Below the pieces are notes generated by a model, which was given only the letters and a program-made list of their open reading frames with translations, searched no databases and was not told where the DNA came from. Position numbers and translations under genes: made by a program. Shown here piece by piece: positions 51,301-60,996 of a stretch of DNA of 64,000 bases (within the stretch, counting starts at the first letter, position 1; each line of letters opens with the position of its first letter). The DNA comes from Hymenobacter gummosus (GTDB lineage: Bacteria; Bacteroidota; Bacteroidia; Cytophagales; Hymenobacteraceae), in the NCBI RefSeq assembly GCF_003970915.1, contig NZ_RXOF01000020.1, positions 62,001-126,000 on the forward strand. Direction: 5' to 3'.

Positions 51301-52440
51301 GTCCGGCCCGAGCACTGGGCGGGGTGCCACACCTGCGCCGTGCGCGAGCAGTGCTTTATTCGCTACAACGCCCAGAGCCTGAACGACCCCGACGCCGGCC
51401 CCGAGGTGCTGCGCCGCATGGAGCGCCTGTTGCTCACGGTACACCTGCGCCGCGAGCTGCATATCACCATGCGCGACCTGCGCTCCTTGCTGGCCTTCTG
51501 GCTCACCCGCGACCATACCTGCGCCGACGTGGCCGAGCTGGTGGCCGCTGGCGAAGCCTGGCCGATACTGCGCAACTACTACTTCAACATCTCCGACAGC
51601 CACGCCCAGGACGCCGGCCAGCAAGACCGCCTCGTGCGGCTGCTGCGCCGCACCGACGTGGGCCAACGTGCCCTGCCCGCCTACGACCGGGCCCTGTACT
51701 ACAACCCGCTGGAACCCCGCGACTACCTACGCTTCAGCGAACAACGCGAGGGCACCCTGTTGCCCTGGCTGGCCCAGGAGCGGGACGCACTGCGCGCCCA
51801 GGCCGACGAAGCGGCCAGCGGGGCCCAGCGCGAAATGCACCGCCTGCTGGCCCGGCATCAGTATTTTGAAGGCACCTTCGACTCCGACCTGCGCCTGCCT
51901 TACCGGGCCGTGGGCGAGTTTGCCCGGGTGCTGCTGGCCCAGCCTGCCGACCAGCAGCAGGAGCTGGATAAACTGCGCGTGAGCATAGCCCAGGCCCTGG
52001 CCCTGCTCGAAGGCTTTCCCGATGGCCACATCGGCGAACAGTACCTCGTGCTGGCCGTGGGCGAGAAAGACCCCCAGGCCCAGACCTACCGGCTGTTTGA
52101 GCTGGAGGAGTTTGCGTTGCGACTGGCCGTACCGCCGCGCCGCACCGAGTACCTGGAATACTTCCCCGACCGGTTTGTTTTCCAGCACCGCCAGTACCCG
52201 CAGGTACGCATGGACATTTCGCTGGATTTGTTTGAGCTACTCGTCTACATCAAGGACGGGTACAAGCCCTCCCTCAACGACCTGAAAGGCCGCTCTCAGG
52301 AGCTGCAGCTATTCAAAAACCTGCTGGCCAACCTCGACTACCGCCAGGTGCTGGTTACCAGCAACCACCGCGACTATCACACCATCGAGGCCACGCCCCA
52401 GCACAAAATCATTGTCCGGCCCAAGCAATTCGCCCGCTAG
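48313..52440 (+). CDS. NERD - pseudokinase - Ser/Thr kinase - ATPase protein (MAD6/PglW-like)
   Basis: 1375 residues. The N-terminal NERD nuclease-like domain has D57, E70 and K72 (YHLENKDW). The first kinase-like domain (about 190-465) keeps HRD at 330-332 and N337 but has GNF in place of DFG, so it is probably inactive. The second kinase (about 505-765) has a Gly loop LGDGGYARVWRV, K538, HRDIKPNN with D630, and DFN with D648, so it is probably active. A P-loop ATPase follows (ITGNAGDGKTAF, about 840), with a C-x2-C-x5-C cluster near residue 1005. NERD plus kinase is the plan of PglW in Pgl/BREX-2 and of MAD6. It overlaps hsdS by 13 bases. Confidence 0.88.
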   Translation: MAEIITPAHYDGAMQAGEERLLRYLAEQLPANYLLIPNLHLIHRNSRNGAVDQLEYDLIVVAPHALYHLENKDWAGHLTGDDHTWTINGRDRVNPLRSVRFKTQVLVSQLKERNEAWGRAWVESALVLSHPSMVSRQLTGAVAERAFSLDRGLTYYLQDHAQARATQPDKITDLQRPVAEFLAGRVGPAAAPAPRLFEDEYEIDEELSRSEECTEYLVRPRGLDTPVRKRVRAYSIALAGLSPTDRELRLNVIRNQYQALQKIGAAPHLLPVVLLSDAERGELYEISDYLDASTLRAELGRRTYSLPEKLVLLRQVAQGLQAAHAAQVYHRDVRPDNIFLTPAGAALLGNFSRAFFWSARRNEFTVLPRATEDDEVALRYRAPELDDEVAETTAATDIYSLGLTIAEALTGTCPLPQSWHDLDHWGGRLPAAELPGAKVPGIPAWLDQLVADMVRLEPTDRLPDMAAVLQRFDQGLATTTKPATPNASARPAPAAETTIGPGTRLGGSYDVVAPLGDGGYARVWRVHHTLQSQDMALKLYNESVGASTLRDEFRALINLDHPNIVKFKWNEQLPDGRYYTIMELLDGPTLREYVSGEARLPMPQVYQLAREMGQALHYLHTQPRPIIHRDIKPNNILWHQGQRFVLIDFNVATDQAADRHHVGTSPYIAPDRNHQVTVDWDASCDTFALGVTLYELVCRQHPWADGRGSRIPTVSRAPRPPQELRPDLSPAFAAWLERAVQPRRAERFATAAEMLTALEAIGVSGLLRSRAVAAPAEFTTEQFVVELNRLFSQSRYTNAGTRADARGLGQFARDTYVPTRLDDKLLDDILAAKYRLVIITGNAGDGKTAFIQKLESRAEEMSTPGFRRHASRNGAEFTLQGIPFQSNYDGSQDEGDKANTQVLDEFLAPFANLADFSQAPEGRLIAINEGRLIEYLHARRAQFGALETAVEAYFYQEGVSELPPGLLLVNLNLRSVVSLSELTGEESIFRRQVQAFVRPEHWAGCHTCAVREQCFIRYNAQSLNDPDAGPEVLRRMERLLLTVHLRRELHITMRDLRSLLAFWLTRDHTCADVAELVAAGEAWPILRNYYFNISDSHAQDAGQQDRLVRLLRRTDVGQRALPAYDRALYYNPLEPRDYLRFSEQREGTLLPWLAQERDALRAQADEAASGAQREMHRLLARHQYFEGTFDSDLRLPYRAVGEFARVLLAQPADQQQELDKLRVSIAQALALLEGFPDGHIGEQYLVLAVGEKDPQAQTYRLFELEEFALRLAVPPRRTEYLEYFPDRFVFQHRQYPQVRMDISLDLFELLVYIKDGYKPSLNDLKGRSQELQLFKNLLANLDYRQVLVTSNHRDYHTIEATPQHKIIVRPKQFAR

Positions 52441-52455
52441 CCCGCCTTTATCCCG

Positions 52456-54051
52456 ATGGCACTCCGTATTCCCAAGCTCCCCGGCAACCGCGGCGAATTC
52501 CGCAACCCGCAGATTTGCTTTATCGACGCCAAGCAAATCAACCTCGACCGCACGCTGGTCAACCTATACGTGCTGCTCAAGCACAACGGCGGCCGGCCGC
52601 GCAGCCGCGTTAAGTCGGCCAGCACCCGCACCATCGGCGAGCCTGAGCTACTAGGCTTGTTTCGGGATATGGAAAGCAAAGGCCTGGCGGAGGGCGTCAG
52701 CCAGCACCCGGAGGCCGTAAAAGGCTGGCTGCGCGCCAACCTCATGGACGTGGTGAGCCGCGGCCAGACGGACCGCGAAAATCTGGCGTCGCTCAAGCCC
52801 ATTCACCTGCTGAGCTACCTGATTCGCAACCAAAAGTTCTCCCGCGACTACAACACTGCCGACCAGGTATATTCCTTTCTCACCACGCGGGCCCAGGTAA
52901 GTGAAGAGCTGCGCAGCTACCTGGTGGAAGGCTGGGACCTGCTGGCCAAGCGCTTCAGTCCTCGCCCCAAGCTCGACCTAGATACTCTTGGCCTGCTGCG
53001 GATGGTGGAGCAGGTAGATATGGATGTTACCGGCGACGGCCCCGCCACGTTTGAGCGCATTCGTCCGCTGATGCTGCCCGAGGCCGAGCTGTACTGCGAC
53101 GATGTGCACCGCCTGCTGCAGTACCGCCACGTGATTCCCCGCCACGTGCTGCTTGATTATCTGAAAACTCTCACCGGCTTTCACCTGAGCCTGTACTTGC
53201 TCAAGCTCATTCGCTACGTGCCGCAGATGGTGCGGGAGGGCTCCTTGCCCGAGCAGCGCCCGCTCGACATTGTGGTGGACATCACCGAAGACCCCGACAG
53301 CCCGGCCCGGGAGCTGGCCACTGACGACGCCACTTGGTTTTTCAACAACCTGCCCGAGTACGTGCGTGCCGGCCACGCCATCAACGTCGCGCTGGCCTCG
53401 CAACCCATCAGTGGTCAGCCGCTGGATGAAACTGACCTGCTGCGCCGAGCGGTAGCCGACATTCAACAACAGCACTCGGAATTTGTGGCCACCTGCCGCC
53501 GCCAGCTGCGCGACATTGTGGAGGACCGGGACCTGCCTGAAGAGCAGAAGCAAGCCATTCGGGACCTGATTGCGCTGGAAGACGGCGACGTGAACGGCTA
53601 CTTATCGGTGTTTATGTGGGTGCGCGGCACTTACCACCTGCGCTACAACACCTCCCTGCTGGATTCGCTCATGCAGAAAAACACCGAGAACGGGATGCTG
53701 GCCGTGGGGCGCAGCCGCAAGCAGAAGCGCCGCTTCGTGCTGGGTACGCGCCTGCTTGAGATGCTGGTACAGCTGAGCGTGCTCCGGCCCAATGCCAGCC
53801 AACAACACTACGCCACCGCTCCCATTGCCATTGAGCAGTTCATTGAATTTCTGCAAGCCCGCTACGGCTTGCTAATCAACGGCCTGGGTCACCCACGCTT
53901 CGCCGATGCTGACCTGCGCACCCACCTGGCTTTTAGTCAAAACGTGCAGGCGCTGAAAGACAAACTCCGCCAGATTGGCTTCTACACCCAACTGAGCGAC
54001 GCCTACCTGCTGCAAAAAATCCGCCCGCGCTATACCCTCAACCCCGCATGA
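52456..54051 (+). CDS. MAD7-like defence protein of unknown fold
   Basis: 531 residues without a signal peptide or known motif. It is helical with RNPQICFIDAKQINLDRTLV near the start, LLDYLKTLTGFHLSLYLLKLIRYVPQM in the middle, and a C-terminal part (ATAPIAIEQFIEFLQARYGLL) that could be a winged helix. It sits 15 bases after the kinase gene and overlaps the next gene by ATGA, so it is an integral operon member. The MAD7 assignment comes from position between the kinase and the large ATPase only. Confidence 0.75.
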   Translation: MALRIPKLPGNRGEFRNPQICFIDAKQINLDRTLVNLYVLLKHNGGRPRSRVKSASTRTIGEPELLGLFRDMESKGLAEGVSQHPEAVKGWLRANLMDVVSRGQTDRENLASLKPIHLLSYLIRNQKFSRDYNTADQVYSFLTTRAQVSEELRSYLVEGWDLLAKRFSPRPKLDLDTLGLLRMVEQVDMDVTGDGPATFERIRPLMLPEAELYCDDVHRLLQYRHVIPRHVLLDYLKTLTGFHLSLYLLKLIRYVPQMVREGSLPEQRPLDIVVDITEDPDSPARELATDDATWFFNNLPEYVRAGHAINVALASQPISGQPLDETDLLRRAVADIQQQHSEFVATCRRQLRDIVEDRDLPEEQKQAIRDLIALEDGDVNGYLSVFMWVRGTYHLRYNTSLLDSLMQKNTENGMLAVGRSRKQKRRFVLGTRLLEMLVQLSVLRPNASQQHYATAPIAIEQFIEFLQARYGLLINGLGHPRFADADLRTHLAFSQNVQALKDKLRQIGFYTQLSDAYLLQKIRPRYTLNPA

Positions 54052-57000
54052 TTTCGCCCTATCATCAGGTTATCCTGCAAGCTATTGAAGATAAGTTTCT
54101 GCCCATGCTGCGCCAGGCACCGGCCGGCCACTGCATGAAACTCAGCGGTGTGTCCGATGCGGCCTTGGAGCACCTGTGGCAGCGCTTCACGGCGCAGGTC
54201 CCCGGCTTGGAGTGCTACATCCTCATCGGCCCGGAGCAGGCCGCCGCCGAAGGCCGCTACATTCAGGCCACCAAGCTGGTAGAGAAGCGTAACGACGCCA
54301 GCGCCCCTTTGCTGGTGCTGTGCCCCGCCACCCTGCGCACCGGGGCCGAAGACTCGTTCGGCAACGCCACCTTCACTGAACTGGACCTCTCCGATATTGA
54401 GGAGCGGCTAAATCAGCAGCTGCGCCAGCAAGCGGCGCTGACGCCGGAGCTGGCGCCCGTGCTGGAGTTTATGAAACTCAACGGCGTAGCTGTCGAGAAG
54501 CAAAATCGCTTCTTACTGGCTGCGCGGGCGGCTTCTGATGCAACGGCCATTGGTCAAGCTTTATCTCACCTTGAGTTGTTGCCCGACGGCCACCTGCTGC
54601 TAGACACCAGCAAGGCCAAGATGCGCCTCAATTTCAACCAGGATTGTGTCGGCCGCCTCTGCGAATTCAACAAAGGCCTGTACGAGCGTCTGTCCGGCCT
54701 GCCTATCGGCTCGCACGGGCAGGCCCTGCGTCAGGAGTTGGGTCGCGTACTGCGGGCCCACGACGACCTCAAATCTGCTGCCCGTCTCACGGCCTTTATC
54801 GCGGAGCGGTACCCGGCGTTGTGGTTTGAGAATTGGCCCATTGCCGAGCTACAGGGCGACCTGCAGCTTAGACTGACAGTGGAAGAAATCAAAGGGGCTG
54901 CCGCCGGGATGCTCACCCCCGACGAAAACGGGGAACTGGTGCTGCGGGCTACCGTCGCGTCTCCGGCCAAGCTCAAGCTGAAACTATCTACTGACCCCAA
55001 ACCCGACAACGTAGCCGAGCTAACCCACTTCCGCGCCGACCTGATGCACGTAGTAGGGGCCGGCCAGTACGAGTGCATTGTGCCGCGCTTCGACCAGTGG
55101 GCCGTTACGCGCGGCCCCCGCAACTTCCGGGTGCGCGACCTGAAGTTTGACGCCAATGCCTTGGAGCCTGGCTACTACTTTTTGCGGCTATACGCGTTGG
55201 ATAAGCTAGGCAATGTCCTCAATACCAACGACGACTTCGCCGACCCCATTGACCAAGCGGCCTGGGAGCGGCTACAAGCCGACAACCCCGACGCGGACCG
55301 CAGCCTCATCAAAGGGAGGTGGGCTTCTGACTCGGCCGTCTTCTACTTCTACGCGGAAGATGAAATAAACCCCGACGAACCACCCATCAGCAGCCGCCGC
55401 GAGAAAATCAGCAGCGTTCTGCAGAGCTTTTTCCGCTACCGGCTTGATTTGCTGGGTAAGGCTACGCTGAGCCCTCAACACTTAGCCCCGGAGCCCAGCG
55501 AATGGGGGTGGCTGACGGATGCGACCCGGTCTACCACCTCGCATTTTCAGATAAAATACGCCGGCTCGCCTTACAACTTTCAACTGGCAGTATCATCTAA
55601 GCTACGGCTGGCGCAGCAGGCCATTTTGCAGCACCCCGAAAGCCTGGGTCGGCTGGAACTGCGCCCCCCTACGGCTGGTCAGCCCGTGTCGGCTGCGGCC
55701 TTTAGCACAGTGCCCAGTGCCTTGCAAGAGCATCCGGCGGCCGCGGCGTTTGTGGCTGCCCGTCGCACCTTTTTCACCCTTATCACCCACCAGCTCCCTT
55801 CCCACAACGGGATTTGGGAGACGTTTGACCTACCCGCGCACCAAGCCGCTGCCCATGAGTACGTACAGGCGTATGCGCGCTTGCTGGCAACTCTGCAGCA
55901 GGAACAAGCTCGTTGGGCCGAACTGAACGAAGCCGACCAACACGCGCTGCAAGCGCAGCTGCTGGCCGTTCAACAACTGGATTTGGTGTCCTTATCGGGC
56001 CGGCTACCCGATACTCAGGAACGCTACGCGGCGTTGCTCGTTTCGCCGCTTCATCCGCTGCGCCTGGGTTGGCAGCTGGGTTTGCTGGACTTATTTGAAC
56101 GCTGGGAGCAGCTCACCCGCGACAACCATTCGCAGCAGTGGACTCACTGGACGGAAGAAGTAAAAAGCCTGTTCTTCGGCTTGTTGCAGCCTACGAACCA
56201 CCCCTTGCTGGTGGGCGACGAATCCGGACAGCCCTTCGAGTACGCGGGCGAATTATGCTTCGGCTGGGGAGTGCTTACCCGCACCGCTCCGGTGGACGTC
56301 AGTGACTTATCGGCCGGGTCGAGCCGTTCTTTGGTTCAATACCTGCAGCAGATCCTGGACCTACGCGGCACGGCTAGCGTCATCGAAAATGACGTAGACC
56401 CGCGCATCGTGTACGAGCACCTGCAACGCTACCTCGCGCTGCATCCTTACACCGAGCAACTTACCATCAACATCTTCAACCCCGGCGAGGGACAGGTGTT
56501 CCAGGATGTGCTGCTTGAGCTGGAGCGTACCACCGCCCTGCACCCGGTACGCTACGAAATCCGGCTTTTCACCAGCCAACGCTCGTTGGTGCAGGAAGGC
56601 GAAGCCTTCACCCGCCTGCTCAACCCGGCTACGTCCCAAACCGAAGAGGCTGAATCGTTTTCGCAGCCCGCCCGCAACGGATTGTTTCCTAAACTGCGAC
56701 TGAGCATCAATCCCACGGAAGAATTCGTGCGCGACCCGGCTTCGTTCGACGCGCACCTAAGCTTTTTGGTTAATCCGTTTCCGCTCAGCCCCAAAATTCA
56801 CGCTTCCGCGTCCGACTCCTCCGCCTTTTTCCTGGAAGGTTTAGTTGTCGAACCTGTAGTCGACTTTGCCAGTGCCCAAGCTCCCGAGACCTACGCCTGG
56901 ACGCGCTATGTGCCGCCTTACGCCGTGCTGCCGACAGCTTCCCCCGCTCGCGCGGCGGTGGCCACGGCGTTTGCCCACTTGAGCCAGTTCACTGCCGCCT

Positions 57001-59543
57001 GCCTGGCCGGCAAGCCGACCAGTGCGCTACCGGCCACGGAGTTGCGCCTCAACAGCCGGGAAACCGTGCTCATCGACAACATCCACAGCCACTCCGACTG
57101 GGTGGTTACCTTCGACCGTCACCTGGGCCCAGAGTTGTTCGACCTGCCGGTTACCGCCGGCCAAACGCCCTTCTTGCTCGATTACGTACCCGGCAAGCAG
57201 TTCCTGGGCGTTTCTACCTTCCTCACCAGCAAACCCGGCGCCGAGCTGGAGCACCTGCTGGCCCCGGTGGTGCAAACCATGGTCGGGCCACTGACGACTA
57301 CCACTGTGGCTAGCCAAAGCCAGCTCATTCTGAACGACCTGCGCGCTGTGAGCGGCTCGCTGGTGATGAAGCTAAGCAGCCAGCCCACCGAAAGCCGTAT
57401 CAAGGAATACGCCGGCCTGGCGTTGGCGAAGCGCCTGCTGGAAAAGCAGGGCTTGCTCCAACAGCAGTTCATCATCCCGCTCGACCTGCACCTGCACTTG
57501 TTCCAGGCCAACGCGGCCGGCGAAAGTAGCAGCCGCGCCGATATGCTTTTGGTGGATGTGGACGTGGCCATTCATACGATTCACTTGCAGGTGGTAGAAG
57601 TAAAAACGCGCACTTCCCTGACTCCAGCATTGTGGCAAACGCTGTGTCAGGACATGGACCAGCAGATTACTAACACCATTGACCACCTGCAACGCCGCTT
57701 TGAGCAGCACACGCTTTCCGGCCACGTACGGTTTGACCAAGTACTGCGGGCCCGCGAGCTGAGCGAGTTGCTGTTGTTCTACGCCGCCCGCGCCGAGCGC
57801 TACGAGCTGCTGGCCCCGGCCGAGGCCCGCCACTTGCGGCACTTCCTGAAGCAACTGCCCGACCAGCCTTATCAGCTGGCCTTTACCCGGCGGGGCATTG
57901 TTTTCAATCTCAATCACCCCCACCGAGTGGAACGGCAGGAACACGGCGACACGGTTTTCTACCGAGTAGGCCAGCCTGGCATTCTTGATTTGCTCAACCC
58001 TGACTCGGAGTTCAACACCCGTCGTCCCACCCCAGATTGGCACCGCCTACCCGCCGACCTCACACGTCGCGCGCCGGCAGCTGCTGAGGTCCTGCCCGCA
58101 CGGGAAACCCCATCAACTGTGGATGCGCTATCTGCCCAGCCAGCTACCCCGCTGGCTGCTTCTGGCAGCTCCCGCTCCTCGGCCGAGTTGCCCTCTACCC
58201 CGGTCACGGCGGCCGATGCAAGTATTGGTGCTCCTGCCACTGCTCCGCCTGCCGCAGCACCGGCCCCGGCAACCCCGTCAGCGCCACCAGTGGAACTTTC
58301 CGCTACTGATACCGAGCCGAATGAATTGCCGAAGCTGCCGGATTTCGATGTGTACATCGGTGATACCGACGCCAGCACCCAGTTTGGGATGCTGGGCCGT
58401 ACCCCGCACGGCCAGCGCGTTGCCCTCGACCTAAACGGCACGCAGACCATCAGCCTGTTCGGTGTACAGGGGGCTGGCAAAAGCTACTCCATCGGCACGA
58501 TTACGGAAATGGTCCTACAATCCATACCGCACGTCAACTCCGTGCCGAAGCCCTTGGCCGGCGTCATTTTCCATTACAGCGAAAGCCAGGATTATAAGCC
58601 CGAATTCACCTCCATGGTACACGCCAATCAAAAGGCAACAGAGGTGAACCGGCTGCGGGAATGGTATGAGGCCCGCCCCCAGGGCATCGAGGACGTGGTA
58701 CTCGTGGTGCCGCGGGCAAAGCTGGCCGAGCGGCAGACGGAATACCCAGAGCTGCGCGTCGAGCCACTGTCGTTGTCGTCGGCCGAGTTGGGCATCCAAG
58801 ACTGGCGCTTTTTGATGGGTGCCGTCGGCAGCCAGGCCCTTTACATGAAGCACTTGAACAGTATCATGCGCGGTTTACGCGGTCAGCTGACGCTAGCCGG
58901 CCTGCGTGCGGCTATTCAAGACTCGGCCTTGCTTAATACGGCGCAACGGGAGCTAGCTTTATCTCGCCTGAGCTTGGCCGAAGAATACATCGACGACGAC
59001 ACGAAGCTGGGGCAGCTTATGGCACCCGGTCGTCTGCTGGTAGTAGACCTGCGCGACGAGTTCCTTGACCAAGATGATGCGTTGGGCTTGTTCGTCATCA
59101 TGCTCAATATCTTCGCTAACGTTCGGTTAGCTGACGGGCAGCCTTTTAACAAGTTCATCGTGTTCGATGAGGCCCACAAATACATGGGCAACGAGGAGCT
59201 GACCGGCAGCATCGTGACGGCCATCCGGGAAATGCGTCACAAGGGGGTCAGCCTGCTAATTGCCAGTCAGGACCCGCCCAGTTTGCCCAATGCCATCATT
59301 GAGTTGAGCAGCATCATGCTGGTGCATCGTTTCAACTCCCCGCAGTGGCTTAAGCACGTGCAAAAGTCCATTGTTCAGTTTGACAAGCTTACTCCCTCCG
59401 ACCTTGCGCAACTAGGTCCCGGCGAGGCCTATCTGTGGGCGAGCCGAGCCACCAATAAAATCGTCACCCAACAACCTATCAAAATTGTGACGCGGCCCCG
59501 CGTAACCCAACACGGTGGTAGCACCGTCAAAGCGGCCGAATGA
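54048..59543 (+). CDS. Giant HerA/DptH-like ATPase with embedded nuclease-like motif (MAD8-like)
   Basis: 1831 residues. The first 1100 have no motif I recognise. Residues 1160-1190 hold a PD-(D/E)XK-like pattern: D1165 in SSRADMLLVD and E1184-x-K1186 in LQVVEVKTRTS. An Ala/Pro/Ser-rich linker (about 1345-1435) leads to a C-terminal HerA/DUF87-type ATPase with Walker A GVQGAGKS (1472-1479), Walker B FIVFDEAHKYM (D1707, E1708) and a sensor-like LLIASQDPPSLPNAI. HerA-type pumps assemble as rings on DNA; DptH of phosphorothioation-linked restriction has a related plan. The role is probably the DNA-translocating effector. It is coupled to the upstream gene by ATGA. Confidence 0.85.
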   Translation: MISPYHQVILQAIEDKFLPMLRQAPAGHCMKLSGVSDAALEHLWQRFTAQVPGLECYILIGPEQAAAEGRYIQATKLVEKRNDASAPLLVLCPATLRTGAEDSFGNATFTELDLSDIEERLNQQLRQQAALTPELAPVLEFMKLNGVAVEKQNRFLLAARAASDATAIGQALSHLELLPDGHLLLDTSKAKMRLNFNQDCVGRLCEFNKGLYERLSGLPIGSHGQALRQELGRVLRAHDDLKSAARLTAFIAERYPALWFENWPIAELQGDLQLRLTVEEIKGAAAGMLTPDENGELVLRATVASPAKLKLKLSTDPKPDNVAELTHFRADLMHVVGAGQYECIVPRFDQWAVTRGPRNFRVRDLKFDANALEPGYYFLRLYALDKLGNVLNTNDDFADPIDQAAWERLQADNPDADRSLIKGRWASDSAVFYFYAEDEINPDEPPISSRREKISSVLQSFFRYRLDLLGKATLSPQHLAPEPSEWGWLTDATRSTTSHFQIKYAGSPYNFQLAVSSKLRLAQQAILQHPESLGRLELRPPTAGQPVSAAAFSTVPSALQEHPAAAAFVAARRTFFTLITHQLPSHNGIWETFDLPAHQAAAHEYVQAYARLLATLQQEQARWAELNEADQHALQAQLLAVQQLDLVSLSGRLPDTQERYAALLVSPLHPLRLGWQLGLLDLFERWEQLTRDNHSQQWTHWTEEVKSLFFGLLQPTNHPLLVGDESGQPFEYAGELCFGWGVLTRTAPVDVSDLSAGSSRSLVQYLQQILDLRGTASVIENDVDPRIVYEHLQRYLALHPYTEQLTINIFNPGEGQVFQDVLLELERTTALHPVRYEIRLFTSQRSLVQEGEAFTRLLNPATSQTEEAESFSQPARNGLFPKLRLSINPTEEFVRDPASFDAHLSFLVNPFPLSPKIHASASDSSAFFLEGLVVEPVVDFASAQAPETYAWTRYVPPYAVLPTASPARAAVATAFAHLSQFTAACLAGKPTSALPATELRLNSRETVLIDNIHSHSDWVVTFDRHLGPELFDLPVTAGQTPFLLDYVPGKQFLGVSTFLTSKPGAELEHLLAPVVQTMVGPLTTTTVASQSQLILNDLRAVSGSLVMKLSSQPTESRIKEYAGLALAKRLLEKQGLLQQQFIIPLDLHLHLFQANAAGESSSRADMLLVDVDVAIHTIHLQVVEVKTRTSLTPALWQTLCQDMDQQITNTIDHLQRRFEQHTLSGHVRFDQVLRARELSELLLFYAARAERYELLAPAEARHLRHFLKQLPDQPYQLAFTRRGIVFNLNHPHRVERQEHGDTVFYRVGQPGILDLLNPDSEFNTRRPTPDWHRLPADLTRRAPAAAEVLPARETPSTVDALSAQPATPLAASGSSRSSAELPSTPVTAADASIGAPATAPPAAAPAPATPSAPPVELSATDTEPNELPKLPDFDVYIGDTDASTQFGMLGRTPHGQRVALDLNGTQTISLFGVQGAGKSYSIGTITEMVLQSIPHVNSVPKPLAGVIFHYSESQDYKPEFTSMVHANQKATEVNRLREWYEARPQGIEDVVLVVPRAKLAERQTEYPELRVEPLSLSSAELGIQDWRFLMGAVGSQALYMKHLNSIMRGLRGQLTLAGLRAAIQDSALLNTAQRELALSRLSLAEEYIDDDTKLGQLMAPGRLLVVDLRDEFLDQDDALGLFVIMLNIFANVRLADGQPFNKFIVFDEAHKYMGNEELTGSIVTAIREMRHKGVSLLIASQDPPSLPNAIIELSSIMLVHRFNSPQWLKHVQKSIVQFDKLTPSDLAQLGPGEAYLWASRATNKIVTQQPIKIVTRPRVTQHGGSTVKAAE

Positions 59544-59676
59544 AGCTGAGGTGCCGGGTTGGACTTGTATATGCCTCAGTCGGGTTACTTTCCTTGGAAT
59601 CAGTGTGAGCATTTTTAACTTTCTAGAGAAATAGAGTGTTACTTTGTGTCACTTCACGCAAATTCGCACCTCTATT

Positions 59677-60996
59677 ATGCTTATACGCTTCACTGTTCGC
59701 AACTACAAGAGCTTCCGTGAGGCTGCTGAATGGAGTCTATTAGCCAGCCCCGATACCACTCGTGAAGCGGATAATGTGGTGGCAGTGCCTGAGTTTGGCT
59801 TGCGTTTGCTCCGTAGTGCTGTCGTGTACGGTGCCAACGCCAGTGGCAAAAGCAAGCTGGTGCAGGCGCTGATGTTCATGCGGGACTTCGTGCGCAATTC
59901 CTCTCGTGACACGCAGAAAGGAGATGCTATTCCCGTTGAGCCTTTTCGTCTCAGTACGGTCACAGAACATGAGCCCTCTGAGTTTGAGGTAGTGTTTCTG
60001 CACGAGCACACGTTGTACCGCTACGGCTTTACGGCCACCACCTCACAGATAGTTGCCGAGTGGTTTTACTACCGCCCCAAAACCAAAGAGGTGGAGTTGT
60101 TCTACCGCGACGAGCAAGGCATCCGGTTGCACAAAACGCGCTTCTCGGGTATTATCCAAAGCTTAGTCACAGGCCGCAACATTCGCGAAAATGCCCTTCT
60201 GCTTTCCGTTGCGGCTCAGTTCAACAACGCCATTGCCGTCAAAGCGTTTGAGTGGTTCGACGATAAGCTGAATGGTTTATCGGGCCTTAGCTCGGATACC
60301 TACCAGGGCTATTCTATGAGCCAAGTCCTAAAACCAGATCAAAAGCAACGCATGCTCGATTTGCTCCGCCAGGCCGACTTGGCTATTCTGGATGTGGAAG
60401 TGGAAACAGTAGATTTTGAACAGGTTAGCGCCACGCTTCCTTCCTCTTTGCGCCAAAAAATCAAAGAGCAAACCAAGCAGGGCAATAAACCCATTATCTA
60501 TTCGGATGTGCGCACGGCACGTTTGCAATACGATGCTAGCCAACAGGCCGCCGGTGCAGTGCTGTTTTCCCTAACTGATGATGAATCCGCCGGTACGGAG
60601 AAGTTCTTCTACCTTACCGGTCCGTTGCTTGATGTACTCGACAATGGAATGGTATTCGTCGTTGATGAGCTGGATTCCCGACTTCACCCCAACCTGGTAG
60701 CTCGGATTGTGGCGCTTTTTAACTCACGCACGCTAAACCCACACAACGCTCAACTGCTTTTTAATACTCACAACAGTAACCTGTTAGACAATAGCAGCTT
60801 TCGGCGCGACCAAATCTGGTTCACGGAAAAAGATGTGTTTGGGGCATCTTCTCTGTATTCGCTGAGCGATTTTACCGGCGTAAGAAAAGACGGTCGTTAC
60901 GAAGACTATTATCTGCGTGGGAAGTATGGCGCAGTTCCCATTCTGGGGGATTTTAGCCATCCATTTACGCCACACGAGTCTGATAATGCCCGTTAA
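59677..60996 (+). CDS. AAA15/RloA-like ATPase (MAD3-like)
   Basis: 439 residues from ATG 59677 (MLIRFTVRNYKSFREAAEWS, the standard N-terminus of this group); the frame is open from 59644. Walker A is GANASGKSKL (52-59), Walker B is VFVVDELDSRLHP (D330, E331), followed by LLFNTHNSNLLD. These SMC/ABC-like ATPases pair with RloB-type proteins or nucleases in abortive infection. A 133-base gap separates it from the large ATPase gene, so it may have its own promoter. Its stop overlaps the next start by 11 bases. Confidence 0.9.
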   Translation: MLIRFTVRNYKSFREAAEWSLLASPDTTREADNVVAVPEFGLRLLRSAVVYGANASGKSKLVQALMFMRDFVRNSSRDTQKGDAIPVEPFRLSTVTEHEPSEFEVVFLHEHTLYRYGFTATTSQIVAEWFYYRPKTKEVELFYRDEQGIRLHKTRFSGIIQSLVTGRNIRENALLLSVAAQFNNAIAVKAFEWFDDKLNGLSGLSSDTYQGYSMSQVLKPDQKQRMLDLLRQADLAILDVEVETVDFEQVSATLPSSLRQKIKEQTKQGNKPIIYSDVRTARLQYDASQQAAGAVLFSLTDDESAGTEKFFYLTGPLLDVLDNGMVFVVDELDSRLHPNLVARIVALFNSRTLNPHNAQLLFNTHNSNLLDNSSFRRDQIWFTEKDVFGASSLYSLSDFTGVRKDGRYEDYYLRGKYGAVPILGDFSHPFTPHESDNAR

